Shown here one piece after another: positions 52,766-62,539 of a DNA stretch of 64,000 nucleotides. The stretch spans positions 6,938,962 to 7,002,961 of the forward strand of contig NC_008278.1 of NCBI RefSeq assembly GCF_000058485.1. The letters run 5' to 3'. The stretch is from Frankia alni ACN14a (GTDB lineage: Bacteria; Actinomycetota; Actinomycetes; Frankiales; Frankiaceae). The notes beneath the pieces are model-generated. The model did no database searches. It saw nothing but the letters and a program-made list of their open reading frames with translations, and was not told where the DNA came from. The first letter of the stretch is position 1, and every line of letters begins with the position of its first letter. The position numbers and the translations under genes are program-made.

Positions 52766-55606
52766 TCAGGCGAACCCCAGCACCGGCAGCGTGGACGCCC
52801 ACGCGGCCGGGGTGGTCGTAAGCCGGTCGTCCGGATGGGGTAACCCGACCCGTCCGTCGGCCTCCAGGGCCAGAAAGACGTCGACGACCGTTGGGTCGAA
52901 CTGGGTGGCGCGCCCGGCCCGAAGCTGCTCCCGAGCGGCGGGTCCGCTCAGGGGATCCCGCCCACCGCGCCCGCCGCGCATCGCCGCCCAGGCGGTGCAG
53001 ACCGCGAGGGCCCGTGACTCCATCCGGATCCGGGACCCGGCGATCCCGCTGGGGTAGCCGCCCCCACCGAACCACTCCCGCTGCTGAGCGATGATCTCTG
53101 CCTCCACCCGCAGGTCCGGTACCTGGGCGAGCAGAGTCGCGCCCATCACCGGGTGCAGGCGAATCAGGCGCCACTCCTCGGCGTCGAGGGGGCCCGGACG
53201 GGCGAGGACGTGCGGCGGCAGGAGGATCTTTCCGACGTTGTGCAGCCGCCCGGCCAGCCGAGCCCGGTGGCGTGCCACGGCGCCATAGCCGAGCACGGTG
53301 AGCACCTCCCCAAGCCAGTGGCCCACCGCCCGGCCATCCGCGCGCGGCGCATGCCAGGCGTCGACCTGTTCGGCGATCCGGCGCAGGCACTCGACGCCGT
53401 CGGGCAGACGTCTGGGCACCTCGCGCGGCTCCGCGACCAGCACCGCGGCCACCGCGGTGGCCACCGCGGAGGCGGCCGCGGCCACCGCCGCGGGCTCGGC
53501 AAGCACGGTCGGCGTGCCGTCCGGGTTGGCGGCGGTCGCCAAGACCGGTGCTGGGGCGAGCGGTGCGGGCGCAGGCGGGGAGGGCACGAGCGGGGAAGGC
53601 ACGGACCCGAACGGGTCGACGGCAGGCTGCGGGAACGCGGGCGGGTGGATGCCGAGTGGATCAGCCGCACAGCCGTCGGCCACGGGATGGTCGCCGGCCG
53701 GCCAGTCCAGCGGCGAGTGTCGGGATGGCGGGGAGTCGAGCACCGGTCGACCGGCCGTCGGCAGTCGAGGCGGCCGCGTGTGGGACGAGGCCCGCGCGGA
53801 GGGTGTCGGCGCCGCTGCCGGCACCCGCCCCGGACCCGGCGCCCCCTCCGGACCGATCGCGACCCGGTCCCGGCCCGCTTCCTTCGCGGCGTACAGGGCC
53901 TGGTCCGCGACCGCGACCAGCGCGTAGACGTCGCCCGCGTGGTCGGGTAGGACGGCGCCCCCGACGGAGACCGTCACCGGCACGGACAGCGACGACGGGC
54001 CGGGGCCCGGGGCGGGACCCGGGGCGGCTCTGGCCGGGCCCGCCGTGTCCCGGCCGTCCCTGCGCGTCGTCGTCGCGACGCTTCCCACGGTCCGGATGGT
54101 GTCGGCCGCCCGGACCGTCGCAGCCTCCGCGCCGACGGGGAGGGGTGACCAGTCGGCGGAGGCGGGCGACCAGTCGGCGGAGGCGGGCGACCAGTCGGCG
54201 GCGGCGGCCGGCGCGGGCAGCGCCACCCGCACCGGCTCCCGCCCCACCCCGAGCCGCAGCCGTTCGGCGATGTCCGCCAGCGCGTCGCCCCGGACGTCCA
54301 GCGCAAGCAGCGCGAACTCCTCCCCCCCGTAACGGGCCACGACGTCCCCCGGACGGGTCACGTCGAGCAGCCGCCTGGCCACCTCGGCGAGCACCTGGTC
54401 GCCGGTCGGATGGCCGAACCGGTCGTTCACGGACTTGAAATGGTCGACGTCGACGAGGAGCAGGCCCATCCCCGACCCGATCTGACGAGCCCGCCGAGCG
54501 GCGACCCGCATCTCGGCCTCCAGATACCGACGGGTCCGTAGCCCGGTCAGGCCATCCGTGATCGCGACTCGTCGTTGATCGGCCTCCAGCCGGGCCATCC
54601 GGGCGATGATCAGAAGCACGATGCCGGCGCTCACCACCGCGATCACGCCGACATCCCGGACATCGCCGCGACCAGCCTGCACGCCGAGCACTACCGGCCC
54701 GACCAGCCCGAGCCCGCACAACCCGGCCACCCTCCACCCGTCGCGGATCGGCACCGTCGGCGGCGACACCGACTGGCCCGATCGGGCCAGCGAGGGATGG
54801 CACGCGGCGGCGGTGAGCAGCAGGGCGCTCACCATCCGGGCGGCGTTCGGGCCATCCACCCCCGCACCGCCCGAACCCGTCATGCCCATGCCACCCGCCA
54901 TGCCCACGACACCCGTCAACCCCATGCCCCCCGCGGTGGCGTCACCGATCCGGGTGAACACGTCGGCGGCGTCCGCGGCCACGCTCACGAGCACCCCACC
55001 CGCCAGCAGCAGCAGTGTGGCCGGGCGCTCGCCGTCCCCCGCCGTGAGCAGGACGGTCACACCAACCACCACCAGACTCGCCGCCGTACACGCCACCGGG
55101 ATGATCCCGGCCGCCGAGGCACCCCCGGCTCGCACCGCCGGTGCCGCCAGATACACCCAGGACAGCAGGCAGGCCGCGGCGAGGACCATCGCGGTGTCCA
55201 GCAGGCCGGCCGCGCTTCGCCCGGGACGACGCGCCCGCAGCAGTGTCAGCAGGCCGGCGACCAGCAGCGGATAACGGAGGAACAGAACGACGTCCGCCGC
55301 CGCACCGGGTGTGACCGAGGACACGTGCGGGCAGATGAAGAGGACCGCACCGGTGGCCGCGTAGAGAACCTGACCGCCCGCCAGGAGCATCCAGCCACGG
55401 CGCGGTTCGGCGGCGAGGCGATGCGGTCCGGCAAGCAGGGCACCGGCGGCAGACAGGCTTACCAGCAGGTACAACGCCATCCGGCAGCCGAGCCCGAGAC
55501 CCACCGCGGGCGGCAGGACGGAGGCGACGACCGCGGCCAGGCCGGCCCCCGGACAGGCGAGCCAGCCACGGCCCGGCCCGGCGCGCCACGGCGGGGCCGG
55601 CATCAC
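52766..55606 (-). CDS. Membrane diguanylate cyclase (GGDEF) with degenerate HD-GYP domain
   Basis: A 946-residue protein. About eight membrane helices fill residues 20-345. The GGDEF domain follows (ITDGLTGLRTRRYLEAEM, LLLVDVDHFKSVNDRFGHPT, active loop RYGGEEFALL, with the RxxD inhibitory site RPGD five residues before it). A roughly 90-residue Ala/Pro/Ser insertion with DWSPASA repeats splits it before its last strands (VTVSVGGAVLPDHAGD). The C-terminal HD-GYP-like domain is degenerate: LHNVGK, QREWFGGGGYP and CTAWAAM in place of LHDxGK, HHExxDGxGYP and the DAM ligand. So it probably makes cyclic di-GMP but does not cleave it. Start is GTG or the next ATG. Confidence 0.88.
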   Translation of the reverse strand: MMPAPPWRAGPGRGWLACPGAGLAAVVASVLPPAVGLGLGCRMALYLLVSLSAAGALLAGPHRLAAEPRRGWMLLAGGQVLYAATGAVLFICPHVSSVTPGAAADVVLFLRYPLLVAGLLTLLRARRPGRSAAGLLDTAMVLAAACLLSWVYLAAPAVRAGGASAAGIIPVACTAASLVVVGVTVLLTAGDGERPATLLLLAGGVLVSVAADAADVFTRIGDATAGGMGLTGVVGMAGGMGMTGSGGAGVDGPNAARMVSALLLTAAACHPSLARSGQSVSPPTVPIRDGWRVAGLCGLGLVGPVVLGVQAGRGDVRDVGVIAVVSAGIVLLIIARMARLEADQRRVAITDGLTGLRTRRYLEAEMRVAARRARQIGSGMGLLLVDVDHFKSVNDRFGHPTGDQVLAEVARRLLDVTRPGDVVARYGGEEFALLALDVRGDALADIAERLRLGVGREPVRVALPAPAAAADWSPASADWSPASADWSPLPVGAEAATVRAADTIRTVGSVATTTRRDGRDTAGPARAAPGPAPGPGPSSLSVPVTVSVGGAVLPDHAGDVYALVAVADQALYAAKEAGRDRVAIGPEGAPGPGRVPAAAPTPSARASSHTRPPRLPTAGRPVLDSPPSRHSPLDWPAGDHPVADGCAADPLGIHPPAFPQPAVDPFGSVPSPLVPSPPAPAPLAPAPVLATAANPDGTPTVLAEPAAVAAAASAVATAVAAVLVAEPREVPRRLPDGVECLRRIAEQVDAWHAPRADGRAVGHWLGEVLTVLGYGAVARHRARLAGRLHNVGKILLPPHVLARPGPLDAEEWRLIRLHPVMGATLLAQVPDLRVEAEIIAQQREWFGGGGYPSGIAGSRIRMESRALAVCTAWAAMRGGRGGRDPLSGPAAREQLRAGRATQFDPTVVDVFLALEADGRVGLPHPDDRLTTTPAAWASTLPVLGFA
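54147..54209 (-). repeat. 21-nt in-frame tandem repeat in GGDEF gene
   Basis: Three copies of GACCAGTCGGCGGAGGCGGGC (one with minor changes) encode the DWSPASA heptapeptide of the insertion inside the GGDEF domain. Confidence 0.85.
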
Positions 55607-56162
55607 CCCTCGGTTCGGGACGCGGGATCCGTTCGGGGGGGTGCCGGCGAAGGCGGCAACGCCGACGCGACCCCAGGCCCGGACCTGGGCCGCCCGGCGG
55701 GCGCGGGGACGCGGTGACGCCAGGGGACGGCCCGCGGCAGACCCGTCGTCGGTTGGTCCACCGACGAGCTTGGGCTCGTGGACGATGCGGGACCGGGTGG
55801 CGGCGAACAGCCACCCCGGGGGGAGCGGGCCATGAGCAGCCTCTCAGTTGACCGGACGGGTGGTGCGCATACCGGCCGCGTACGCCCGATGCCTCCCGGC
55901 GATCCATGACCGGATCCGGCAGCAGCGGCAGCACCAGTCCCGCCCAGACGGTTTCGGTGGGTCGATCGCCGCGACCTTCCGAAACCGTACCGAACCGTCG
56001 CTCTTCGTACACACTCGTTTGAGTCCTCGTATGGACTCTTGTCCGATTCTTGTTCTCGGCTCCCACTCACCGGGTGCGGAAGCACGTATGCGGACCGCCC
56101 GAGCGGCCCGTCCTCGCCGGCCGGCCGGGCATCGGTGCTGCGCGGTGATCCGTGGACGATCG
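55607..56162. promoter_or_regulatory. Intergenic region with two perfect inverted repeats
   Basis: About 560 nt upstream of the GGDEF gene and downstream of the methyltransferase gene. It contains ACGGTTTCGG / CCGAAACCGT (55948-55957 with 55979-55988, 21-nt loop) and GAGTCC-TCGTAT-GGACTC (56021-56038). The latter lies in an AT-rich patch that probably carries a promoter. No gene was recognised. The first repeat could be a hairpin or an operator pair. Confidence 0.45.
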
Positions 56163-56915
56163 TCAGGGATGCGCGACGAAGTTGAAGTGGCGACCGGTCT
56201 CGAAGGTGTCCCGGAACTTGGGCAGGGTGTACGGACCATCGCCGTCGAGATCGAAGATCCGCAGACCCAGATCGCCGTCGACGAGCTCGTACATCTCATC
56301 CGCCGTCGTGCCGTAGTCACGCGCACCGGCGCCGAACTCGAAGACCAGATGCGGCCGGCTGGCGGCGATCAGTTTCCGGGCGCCGCGGAACACTCCGTAC
56401 TCGGCGCCCTCGACGTCGACCTTGATGAGGGTCGGCTGGTAGTCCGCGGGCAGCGCCTCGTCGAGAACCTCGACCGCCACCTGGATCTGTTCGACGTCCT
56501 CGGTGTCCGGCACCCGGTCGCGCAACCCGCTGTAGGCGGGCCGGCTGCGGACGTAGCTGAACGGCAGTACGCCGGGCTTGTCCGACAGCGCCGCCTGGCG
56601 CACCTGGACCCCCGGGAAGTCGGTCGTCAGGGCGGCCGCCATGTGCGGCAGGGGCTCGTAGGCGATGTGCTGTCCCCGCGGGGCGTGCTGCAGAATCGTT
56701 CGGAGCACGTCTCCGCGGTGCGCGCCCACGTCGATGCAGTTGGAGTTCTCCCGCAACACGAACGACAGCAGGAGAGCCAGGTGACGGTCGTCATTGCGAT
56801 TGCGCCGGGCCGTCGGCACGACGGTGTCACGCACCAGCTTCAACGCCGGACCGAGGCCCAAATCGACCGCCTTCCGGCGGAGCTGAGCAAGCTGCTTTTC
56901 CACCCGAGGATCCAT
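56163..56915 (-). CDS. FkbM-family methyltransferase
   Basis: A 250-residue SAM-dependent methyltransferase of the FkbM group, which methylates oxygen atoms of sugars or polyketide-type products. The SAM site is NSNCIDVGAHRGDVLRTILQ with the acidic residue in HIAYEPLPHMA. The typical end is TLIKVDVEGAEYGVFRGA and RPHLVFEFGAG. The ATG at 56915 has GGGAGG upstream and matches the expected N-terminus; an upstream open stretch was not used. It is a single gene behind its own promoter, so the product it modifies is unknown. Confidence 0.88.
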   Translation of the reverse strand: MDPRVEKQLAQLRRKAVDLGLGPALKLVRDTVVPTARRNRNDDRHLALLLSFVLRENSNCIDVGAHRGDVLRTILQHAPRGQHIAYEPLPHMAAALTTDFPGVQVRQAALSDKPGVLPFSYVRSRPAYSGLRDRVPDTEDVEQIQVAVEVLDEALPADYQPTLIKVDVEGAEYGVFRGARKLIAASRPHLVFEFGAGARDYGTTADEMYELVDGDLGLRIFDLDGDGPYTLPKFRDTFETGRHFNFVAHP

Positions 56916-56995
56916 CCGCACAACCTCCCGTTGCCCCATCGGTGATCTGCCGGAGTGGCTTAACCCCACGTTCCACCACAGCATCTGGCCACCCA

Positions 56996-57023
56996 CTATT
57001 AGGGGGACGCGATCAACGGTCAA
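56996..57023 (-). promoter_or_regulatory. Candidate sigma-70-type promoter for the FkbM gene
   Basis: On the minus strand, TTGACC (57023-57018) and TAATAG (57001-56996) are spaced by 16 nt, close to the housekeeping consensus and unusual in such GC-rich DNA. The start codon lies about 80 nt downstream. Confidence 0.55.
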
Positions 57024-57514
57024 TAGCGGTGGTACCACCTCGCCGCCATCACGCGCGGCACGGCCGGCAGAATTCTGCCGCAACGGCAGACTTGCACGAC
57101 CGGACCCTGACGCCCGGGAAGAGTGGCCGGACCTCCCCGCGCACCGCGATCCGGCGGTCGCCGAGGCCACGCATTGCGTTGGAGCAGACGTAATCCGCAC
57201 ACGTTCTCACGGAAAGAAGCAAGGACATCACCCGCAGAGTTCCATCCCTGCGAGGAGTGGTCCTCCGGCGACGTTCGGATGTCGGCGTCCCCTGCGGTCG
57301 CCGTACCTGACCGGGCGGCGTCGCCGGCATTCCGCCGCGCCGGGACCCGACGACACCGGCCGGCCGACCGGACGCTCACCATGCCGGGAAGGTCGGGGTC
57401 GCGGCCAGGTCACGATGAGGACACGGCCGCGAAACCCCACGATCGCAGCCCCCGCACCCGAGATCGGGACCTCGCCCGGGGAGGAGCACGTCCTCCGGTC
57501 GGGGGCCCGCCCCG
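57024..57514. other. Gap between gcvP and the FkbM promoter
   Basis: About 490 nt with no clear gene. A minus-strand frame around 57049-57240 (containing MSLLLSVRTCADYV) lacks a ribosome site and G/C-ending codons and was not accepted. No terminator hairpin was recognised directly after the gcvP stop. Confidence 0.35.
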
Positions 57515-60500
57515 TCAGCCGGCGGCGACGAGAACGGGGCCGTCCTCGGACCGCGCGGCGAAGGACTCGACCGGCGGGCAGGTGCAGACCAGGTTGCGAT
57601 CGCCGTAGGCGCCGTCGATGCGGCGCACCGGCGGCCAGTACTTCGCGGTCCGCAGGGCGGCTACGGGGTAGGCCGCAACGGACCGCGGATAAGGATGCGG
57701 CCATTCGTCGGCGGTGACCATCTGGGCGGTGTGCGGGGCGTTGCGCAGTGGGTTGTCCGTGCGCGGCCAGGTTCCGTCACCGACCTTGTCCGCCTCCGCG
57801 CGAATCGCAATCATGGCAGCGCAGAAACGGTCGATCTCCGCCAGGTCCTCGCTTTCGGTCGGTTCGACCATCAGGGTGCCGGCCACGGGGAAGGACATGG
57901 TTGGCGCGTGGAAACCGTAGTCGATGAGCCGCTTGGCCACGTCGTCCACCGTGACACCGGTCCGCTTCGTCAGCGGCCGCAGGTCGAGAATGCATTCGTG
58001 CGCAACCAGTCCGTCCCGTCCGGCGTAGAGCACCGGATAGTGCGGCCGGAGCCGGTGGGCGATGTAGTTGGCATTCAGCACGGCGACCGAGGTGGCCTGT
58101 CGCAGCCCGTCCGCCCCCATCATCTGGATGTACGCCCAGGGAATCATCAGAATTCCGGCGGAGCCCCAGGGCGACCCCGAGATGGGCCCCACACCACTCG
58201 CCGGCCCTGCCTCGGCCCGCAGCGGGTGGTTCGGCAGGTAGGGCAGCAGCTTCTCGCCGACCGCCACCGGCCCGACCCCCGGGCCGCCGCCGCCGTGCGG
58301 GATGCAGAACGTCTTGTGCAGGTTGAGGTGGCTGACGTCGGCACCGAACTGGCCCGGCTTCGCGAGCCCGACGAGCGCGTTGAGATTCGCCCCGTCGACG
58401 TAGACCAGCCCGCCGGCCTCGTGAACGATCGCGCACGCCTGCCCGATGCCCTCCTCGTAGACGCCGTGCGTCGACGGATAGGTCACCATCAGCGCGGCGA
58501 GAACGTCGGCGTTCGCCCGCGCGCGGCGCGCCAGATCGTCGAGATCGACATTCCCGTCGTCGTCACAGGCGACCACGACGACGCGCATTCCGGCCATGGC
58601 GGCGCTCGCCGCGTTCGTCCCGTGCGCGGAGGAGGGAATGAGACAGACGTCGCGGGCCGGTGCCCCGGGCAGCGCATTGTCGCGGTGATAGGCACGGATC
58701 GCGAGCAGACCGGCAAGCTCACCCTGGCTGCCGGCATTCGGCTGCACCGACACGCCCGCGTAGCCGGTGATCCGGGCCAGCCAGTCCTCCAGATCGCGGA
58801 TCATCGTCAGGTATCCGCCGGCCTGGTCGAGGGGCGCGAACGGGTGTATGTCGGCGAACTCCGGCCAGGTGACGGCGGCCATCTCGGTGGTCGCGTTCAG
58901 CTTCATCGTGCAGGACCCCAGTGGGATCATGCCCCGGTCCAGGGCCAGGTCGAGGTCGGACAGCCGGCGCAGGTAGCGCAGCATCGCCGTCTCGGAGCGG
59001 TGCTCGTGGAAGACCGGGTGCTCGAGGTAGGCGTCGGTGCGCACCAGCTCGCGCGGCAGCGCCGACGCCGCCGCGGGGGTCGCCGGGGTCGCCGGGGTCG
59101 CGGGGGCCGGCACCTCGGCCGATGCCGCCGCGGGCACCCCGAACGCCGCCCAGACGGCGCGCAGATCCGCCTCCACGGTCGTCTCGTTGCAGGAGACCCC
59201 GACGTGGTCGCCGTCGACGAGCCGCAGGTTGACGCCGTGTGCCAGCGCCTCGGCCACCACCTCGGCGGCCCGGCCCGGCACCGCCGCGACGACGGTGTCG
59301 AAGAAGGTGTCGGCGCCGAGGGGTATCCCGCCGGCCCGCAGCCCCTCGGCGAGCCGGACCGCGAGGCCGTGGATGCGCTGGGCGATCCCGGCCAGTCCCT
59401 GCGGGCCGTGGTAGACGGCGTACATCGAGGCGAGCACGGCAGGCAGCACCTGGGCGGTGCAGATGTTGCTCGTCGCCTTCTCCCGCCGAATGTGCTGCTC
59501 ACGGGTCTGCAGGGTGAGTCGGTACGCGGGCGCGCCGTCCGCGTCGACCGACACCCCGACCAGCCGTCCGGGCAGGGACCGCTCCAGACCCTTGCGGACG
59601 GCCAGGTAGCCGGCGTGCGGCCCGCCGAACGACAGCGGCAGCCCGAAACGCTGGGTGCTGCCGACGGCGATGTCGGCGCCGAGCTCGCCGGGCGAGCGCA
59701 GCAGCGTCAGTGCCAGCGGGTCGGCCGCGACCGTGACGACGATCCCCCGCGCACGTGCCTCGGCGATGACCGACCGCGGATCGCGCAGCGCCCCACCCGG
59801 TCCCGGGTAGGACAGCAGTAGCCCGAACGCCGAGTCCAGCACCTGCGCGGGCACCCCGGCGTCCGGGGCCGCGGGGTCGCCCGCCGCCAGGCCCGGGGAC
59901 AGGTCGGCGACGTGGACGGTCACGCCCAGCGCCTCCGCCCGGGTCGCCACGACCGCGATCGTCTGGGGCAGCGTGTCCGCGTCGATGAGGAACGTCGCGC
60001 GGGACCCCTTGGCCGTGCGCAGCGCGATCTGCATCGCCTCGGCGGCCGCGGTCGGCTCGTCGAGCAGGGACGCTCCGGCGACCGCCAGACCCGTCAGATC
60101 GGTGATCACCGTCTGGAAGTTCAGCAGCGCCTCCAGCCGACCCTGGGAGATCTCCGGCTGATACGGCGTGTATGCCGTGTACCAGGCGGGGTTCTCCAGG
60201 ACGTTGCGCTGGATGACGCCGGGCAGCACCGCGGGATGGAAACCCAGGCCGATCATCGACGGCACGGGGTGGTTGTCGCGTCCGAGCGCGCGCAGAGCCG
60301 CCAGAACCGCCGTCTCGTCGAGCGCCGCGGGCAACTCGAGGCTGCGGTCGCGGATGACGGCCGGGACCGCGGCGTCGGTCAGCGCCCGCAGCGACGCCAC
60401 CCCGAGCGCGGCGAGCATGGACCGCTGGGCCGCGGCGTCCGGCCCGATGTGACGGTCGGCGAACCGGGGATGGGCCACGGCCACGGCCGCCGAAGCGGTG

Positions 60501-60556
60501 ACGTCGCTGGTGGCGGCCGCTACGGAGGCGTCCTCGTGATCGGTGCCGTGAAGCAT
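57515..60556 (-). CDS. gcvP: Glycine dehydrogenase (decarboxylating), P-protein
   Basis: A 1013-residue single-chain P-protein that decarboxylates glycine and passes the methylamine to the lipoyl H-protein. Both halves are full: the N-terminal half ([60 protein letters not shown]) and the C-terminal catalytic half with PLP lysine in [20 protein letters not shown] and [21 protein letters not shown] 25-residue Pro/Ala/Thr insertion joins them. I chose the ATG at 60556 because the riboswitch occupies the upstream part of the longer frame. The other glycine cleavage genes are not in the window. Control is by the tandem glycine riboswitch. Confidence 0.95.
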   Translation of the reverse strand: MLHGTDHEDASVAAATSDVTASAAVAVAHPRFADRHIGPDAAAQRSMLAALGVASLRALTDAAVPAVIRDRSLELPAALDETAVLAALRALGRDNHPVPSMIGLGFHPAVLPGVIQRNVLENPAWYTAYTPYQPEISQGRLEALLNFQTVITDLTGLAVAGASLLDEPTAAAEAMQIALRTAKGSRATFLIDADTLPQTIAVVATRAEALGVTVHVADLSPGLAAGDPAAPDAGVPAQVLDSAFGLLLSYPGPGGALRDPRSVIAEARARGIVVTVAADPLALTLLRSPGELGADIAVGSTQRFGLPLSFGGPHAGYLAVRKGLERSLPGRLVGVSVDADGAPAYRLTLQTREQHIRREKATSNICTAQVLPAVLASMYAVYHGPQGLAGIAQRIHGLAVRLAEGLRAGGIPLGADTFFDTVVAAVPGRAAEVVAEALAHGVNLRLVDGDHVGVSCNETTVEADLRAVWAAFGVPAAASAEVPAPATPATPATPAAASALPRELVRTDAYLEHPVFHEHRSETAMLRYLRRLSDLDLALDRGMIPLGSCTMKLNATTEMAAVTWPEFADIHPFAPLDQAGGYLTMIRDLEDWLARITGYAGVSVQPNAGSQGELAGLLAIRAYHRDNALPGAPARDVCLIPSSAHGTNAASAAMAGMRVVVVACDDDGNVDLDDLARRARANADVLAALMVTYPSTHGVYEEGIGQACAIVHEAGGLVYVDGANLNALVGLAKPGQFGADVSHLNLHKTFCIPHGGGGPGVGPVAVGEKLLPYLPNHPLRAEAGPASGVGPISGSPWGSAGILMIPWAYIQMMGADGLRQATSVAVLNANYIAHRLRPHYPVLYAGRDGLVAHECILDLRPLTKRTGVTVDDVAKRLIDYGFHAPTMSFPVAGTLMVEPTESEDLAEIDRFCAAMIAIRAEADKVGDGTWPRTDNPLRNAPHTAQMVTADEWPHPYPRSVAAYPVAALRTAKYWPPVRRIDGAYGDRNLVCTCPPVESFAARSEDGPVLVAAG

Positions 60557-60604
60557 GATGAGCGCTCCGGAGGTCGGGCGACGACGACAACGAGAGTCGA
60601 CGCC

Positions 60605-60835
60605 GCGGCGGGCCTCCCCCTCTGTCATTGGCCTGAGAGCTTCACCGGCCGCCGCCGCCATGGGTCCGAGCCGAGGACCCGCGGACGACGGCCGCGGCTT
60701 TCACCGTCGGCGGGACATCGGGATGTCCACTTTCCAGAGTTGCCTGACCCGGCGGTTGGGGGCCTGAGAGTTTATGGGGAGAGCTTGCTCCTTCGGCGTC
60801 CCGGCAGTCGCGGCCGGGACTCTCCCGCGCGGGTG
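60605..60835 (-). promoter_or_regulatory. Tandem glycine riboswitch upstream of gcvP
   Basis: On the minus strand the first aptamer runs from CGGGAGAGTCCC (near 60826) through GCCGAAGGAGCAAGC and CTCTCAGGC to CTCTGGAAAG. The second ends with GAAGCTCTCAGGC and GACAGAGGGGGAGG at about 60605-60650. These are the conserved blocks of the two glycine aptamers of gcvT-type RNA. It ends about 50 nt before the gcvP ATG. Glycine binding would raise gcvP expression, probably through translation or antitermination. Confidence 0.9.
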
Positions 60836-60950
60836 TGAGCGGCAGCAGTATGCAGTTCGTTGCCCCGCAGACTAGCTGCGATCGCGATCCCTCGCCAACG
60901 ATGGTCCGATCGGGGGCTGCGCTCGACGACGCACCCGCGCCGCCCCGCTC

Positions 60951-61034
60951 CGGCGGCAAGCTCACGGCGGCAAGCTCACGGCGGCAAGCTGAGGGCGACG
61001 TGCTCAGGGCGACGTGCTCAGGGCGACGTGCTCA
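60951..61034 (-). repeat. Six 14-nt tandem repeats upstream of the glycine riboswitch
   Basis: Read on the minus strand, the array has three copies of TGAGCACGTCGCCC and three of T(G/C)AGCTTGCCGCCG, so two related unit types in 3+3 order. It lies between the PIG-L stop at 61045 and the riboswitch. The unit is not a multiple of three and no frame passes through it. It ends about 115 nt before the riboswitch begins. Confidence 0.85.
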
Positions 61035-61044
61035 GGACGGCGGA

Positions 61045-61803
61045 CTAGACGAAGAGCGTCTCGTAGGGACGCAGCAGCCGGGCCAGCGTAGGCGCCCCGA
61101 GGACCGCCGAGTCCGCCGGATCGTCGGACAGCGCAGCGATCTGGGTGGTGTAACAGTCGACCGCGCGCCGCTTGGCCTCCTGCAACGGGCGGGGCAGGGG
61201 CACCGTTCGAGCCCTCGCCCATGGCACCCTGGGGTCAGCTGGAACCGCCCAGTGCCAGGTCCAGACGGGGTATTCCAGCAGCCGCGCGCCGGCTCGTCCC
61301 GCCGCCAGCACCGCCGCGCGCCCCGTGGCCTCATGGTCCGGATGGCGGTCCCCGGTGTATGTGGTCAGCACCCAGCAGCCGGGGGTGAGCAGCGGTTCCA
61401 CCTGATCGGCGAGCGCCGCCTCGTGCCCGGCGACCTGTCCGTCCCCTAGCCCGATCCGGTGCACCGGCACCTCCGCGAGCCCCAGCGCGGCCAACGCGGC
61501 GTGCTGCTCGGCCACCCGCCGCCGGGCCAGTTCGGCCGGGGCCAGCGTGGGCGACCCGGGATGAGATGCGTCGCCGTCGGTGACCGCGACGACGGTGATC
61601 GCAGCGCCGAGGGCGTGCAGGCGGACAAGTAGCCCGCCCACGCCCAGAACCTCATCGTCCGGATGGGGGGCCACGACGACCACTGCTGGCGGCGCGGGGG
61701 TGAGATCCAGCTCCGACCAACCCGGCTGCCAGGCCCGCCAGGCCGATTCGGGGGTGCCGTCGTCGGTGAAGGGCCGGCCCGCCTCGGCGGTGTCTTCGTG
61801 CAT
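61045..61803 (-). CDS. PIG-L family deacetylase
   Basis: A 252-residue zinc-dependent deacetylase of the PIG-L/MshB type. The metal-binding motif is VVVVAPHPDDEVLGVGGLLV (AHPDDE type, about residues 40-60), with VAVTDGDASHPGS following and the later YTGDRHPDHEATGRAAV carrying the second His pair. Members remove N-acetyl from GlcNAc-inositol (mycothiol, bacillithiol) or from LmbE-like substrates. No mycothiol gene is adjacent, so the substrate is unknown. It starts with the ATG at 61803 and ends just before the 14-nt repeat array. Confidence 0.9.
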   Translation of the reverse strand: MHEDTAEAGRPFTDDGTPESAWRAWQPGWSELDLTPAPPAVVVVAPHPDDEVLGVGGLLVRLHALGAAITVVAVTDGDASHPGSPTLAPAELARRRVAEQHAALAALGLAEVPVHRIGLGDGQVAGHEAALADQVEPLLTPGCWVLTTYTGDRHPDHEATGRAAVLAAGRAGARLLEYPVWTWHWAVPADPRVPWARARTVPLPRPLQEAKRRAVDCYTTQIAALSDDPADSAVLGAPTLARLLRPYETLFV

Positions 61804-61971
61804 CGCTCATCCATACGCCGAACCACCGGCGCTCCGCACGGACATCGGGCCGGGGACCGGCCGTGATGCTCGTCCCGGGCCCCCCGCGACGCGGGACCGG
61901 CTCCCGGCGGACGCCTCGGCCTCCCTCGGCGCCGTGGCCGCCACCGGGTGCTGCCAACGCCCCCAACGCCC

Positions 61972-62154
61972 TCAGTGCTGCAGCGCCTCGCACTTGGCTG
62001 CCTCGGTGTCCGTCAGCGCGCCGTCCTTCTCCCGGCGGAAGACGGCCTCGGCCATCCGGTCCGACGAGGTCTGACTTGCGACCTGCCTGGCCATCTCATC
62101 GTTGGAGGTGCCCTCGCCGGCGGGCCTCGTGCGTCCCTTCATCGTCTGAGCCAT
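61972..62154 (-). CDS. Small hypothetical protein (60 aa)
   Basis: A 60-residue, charged, helical protein (MAQTMKGRTRPAGEGTSNDE-type start, SDRMAEAVFRREKDGALTDT, CEALQH end). The ATG at 62154 has a strong ribosome site (AGGAGG, 7 nt upstream), which is the main support. I know no domain; a DNA- or protein-binding role is only a guess. It is 168 nt upstream of the PIG-L gene on the same strand and may be co-transcribed. Confidence 0.6.
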   Translation of the reverse strand: MAQTMKGRTRPAGEGTSNDEMARQVASQTSSDRMAEAVFRREKDGALTDTEAAKCEALQH

Positions 62155-62539
62155 GGCCTGCCTCCTCCTGTCCCGGCCGCGACCGGCATGGCCCGATCGG
62201 CCATGATTGATGCCGCGCACCCGCCCGAGTGGGCCCCCCGCACGCGGCGGTGTACGGCGCCCGAGCGGGCCCGGTCCCCGCACGGCCCGCCCCGCAAGCC
62301 GCCCCGTGTCGGACTACCCGCCCGCGACCGGCCGGAACCGCCGTGGACCGGTTCACGCGGCGCGGACCGGAGGCCGGCGAACTCGACGAACGGGTGGACA
62401 CCCGGTGGGTGGGGGCGGGGCGCCGGCCCGTTCCGGGTGCCGACCCGCGCGGGCTACCAATGACGGGCGATCGGTGCTCGGCACCGGCCCTGGCCCGATC
62501 GCCCTGCGGCGAAGGCGCACCTGGACCCGGTGCGGGGGT
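62155..62539. other. Intergenic region, no gene seen
   Basis: About 385 nt between the 60-residue gene and the transglutaminase-like gene, both on the minus strand. It is uniformly GC-rich with GGCCCGATCGG-type stretches. I see no hairpin or operator apart from the AGGAGG site at its left edge. Confidence 0.35.

Noticed and set aside
57049-57330. Minus-strand frame containing MSLLLSVRTCADYVC
   Set aside because: No ribosome site, mixed codon ends and no recognisable domain. It overlaps a likely untranslated upstream region.
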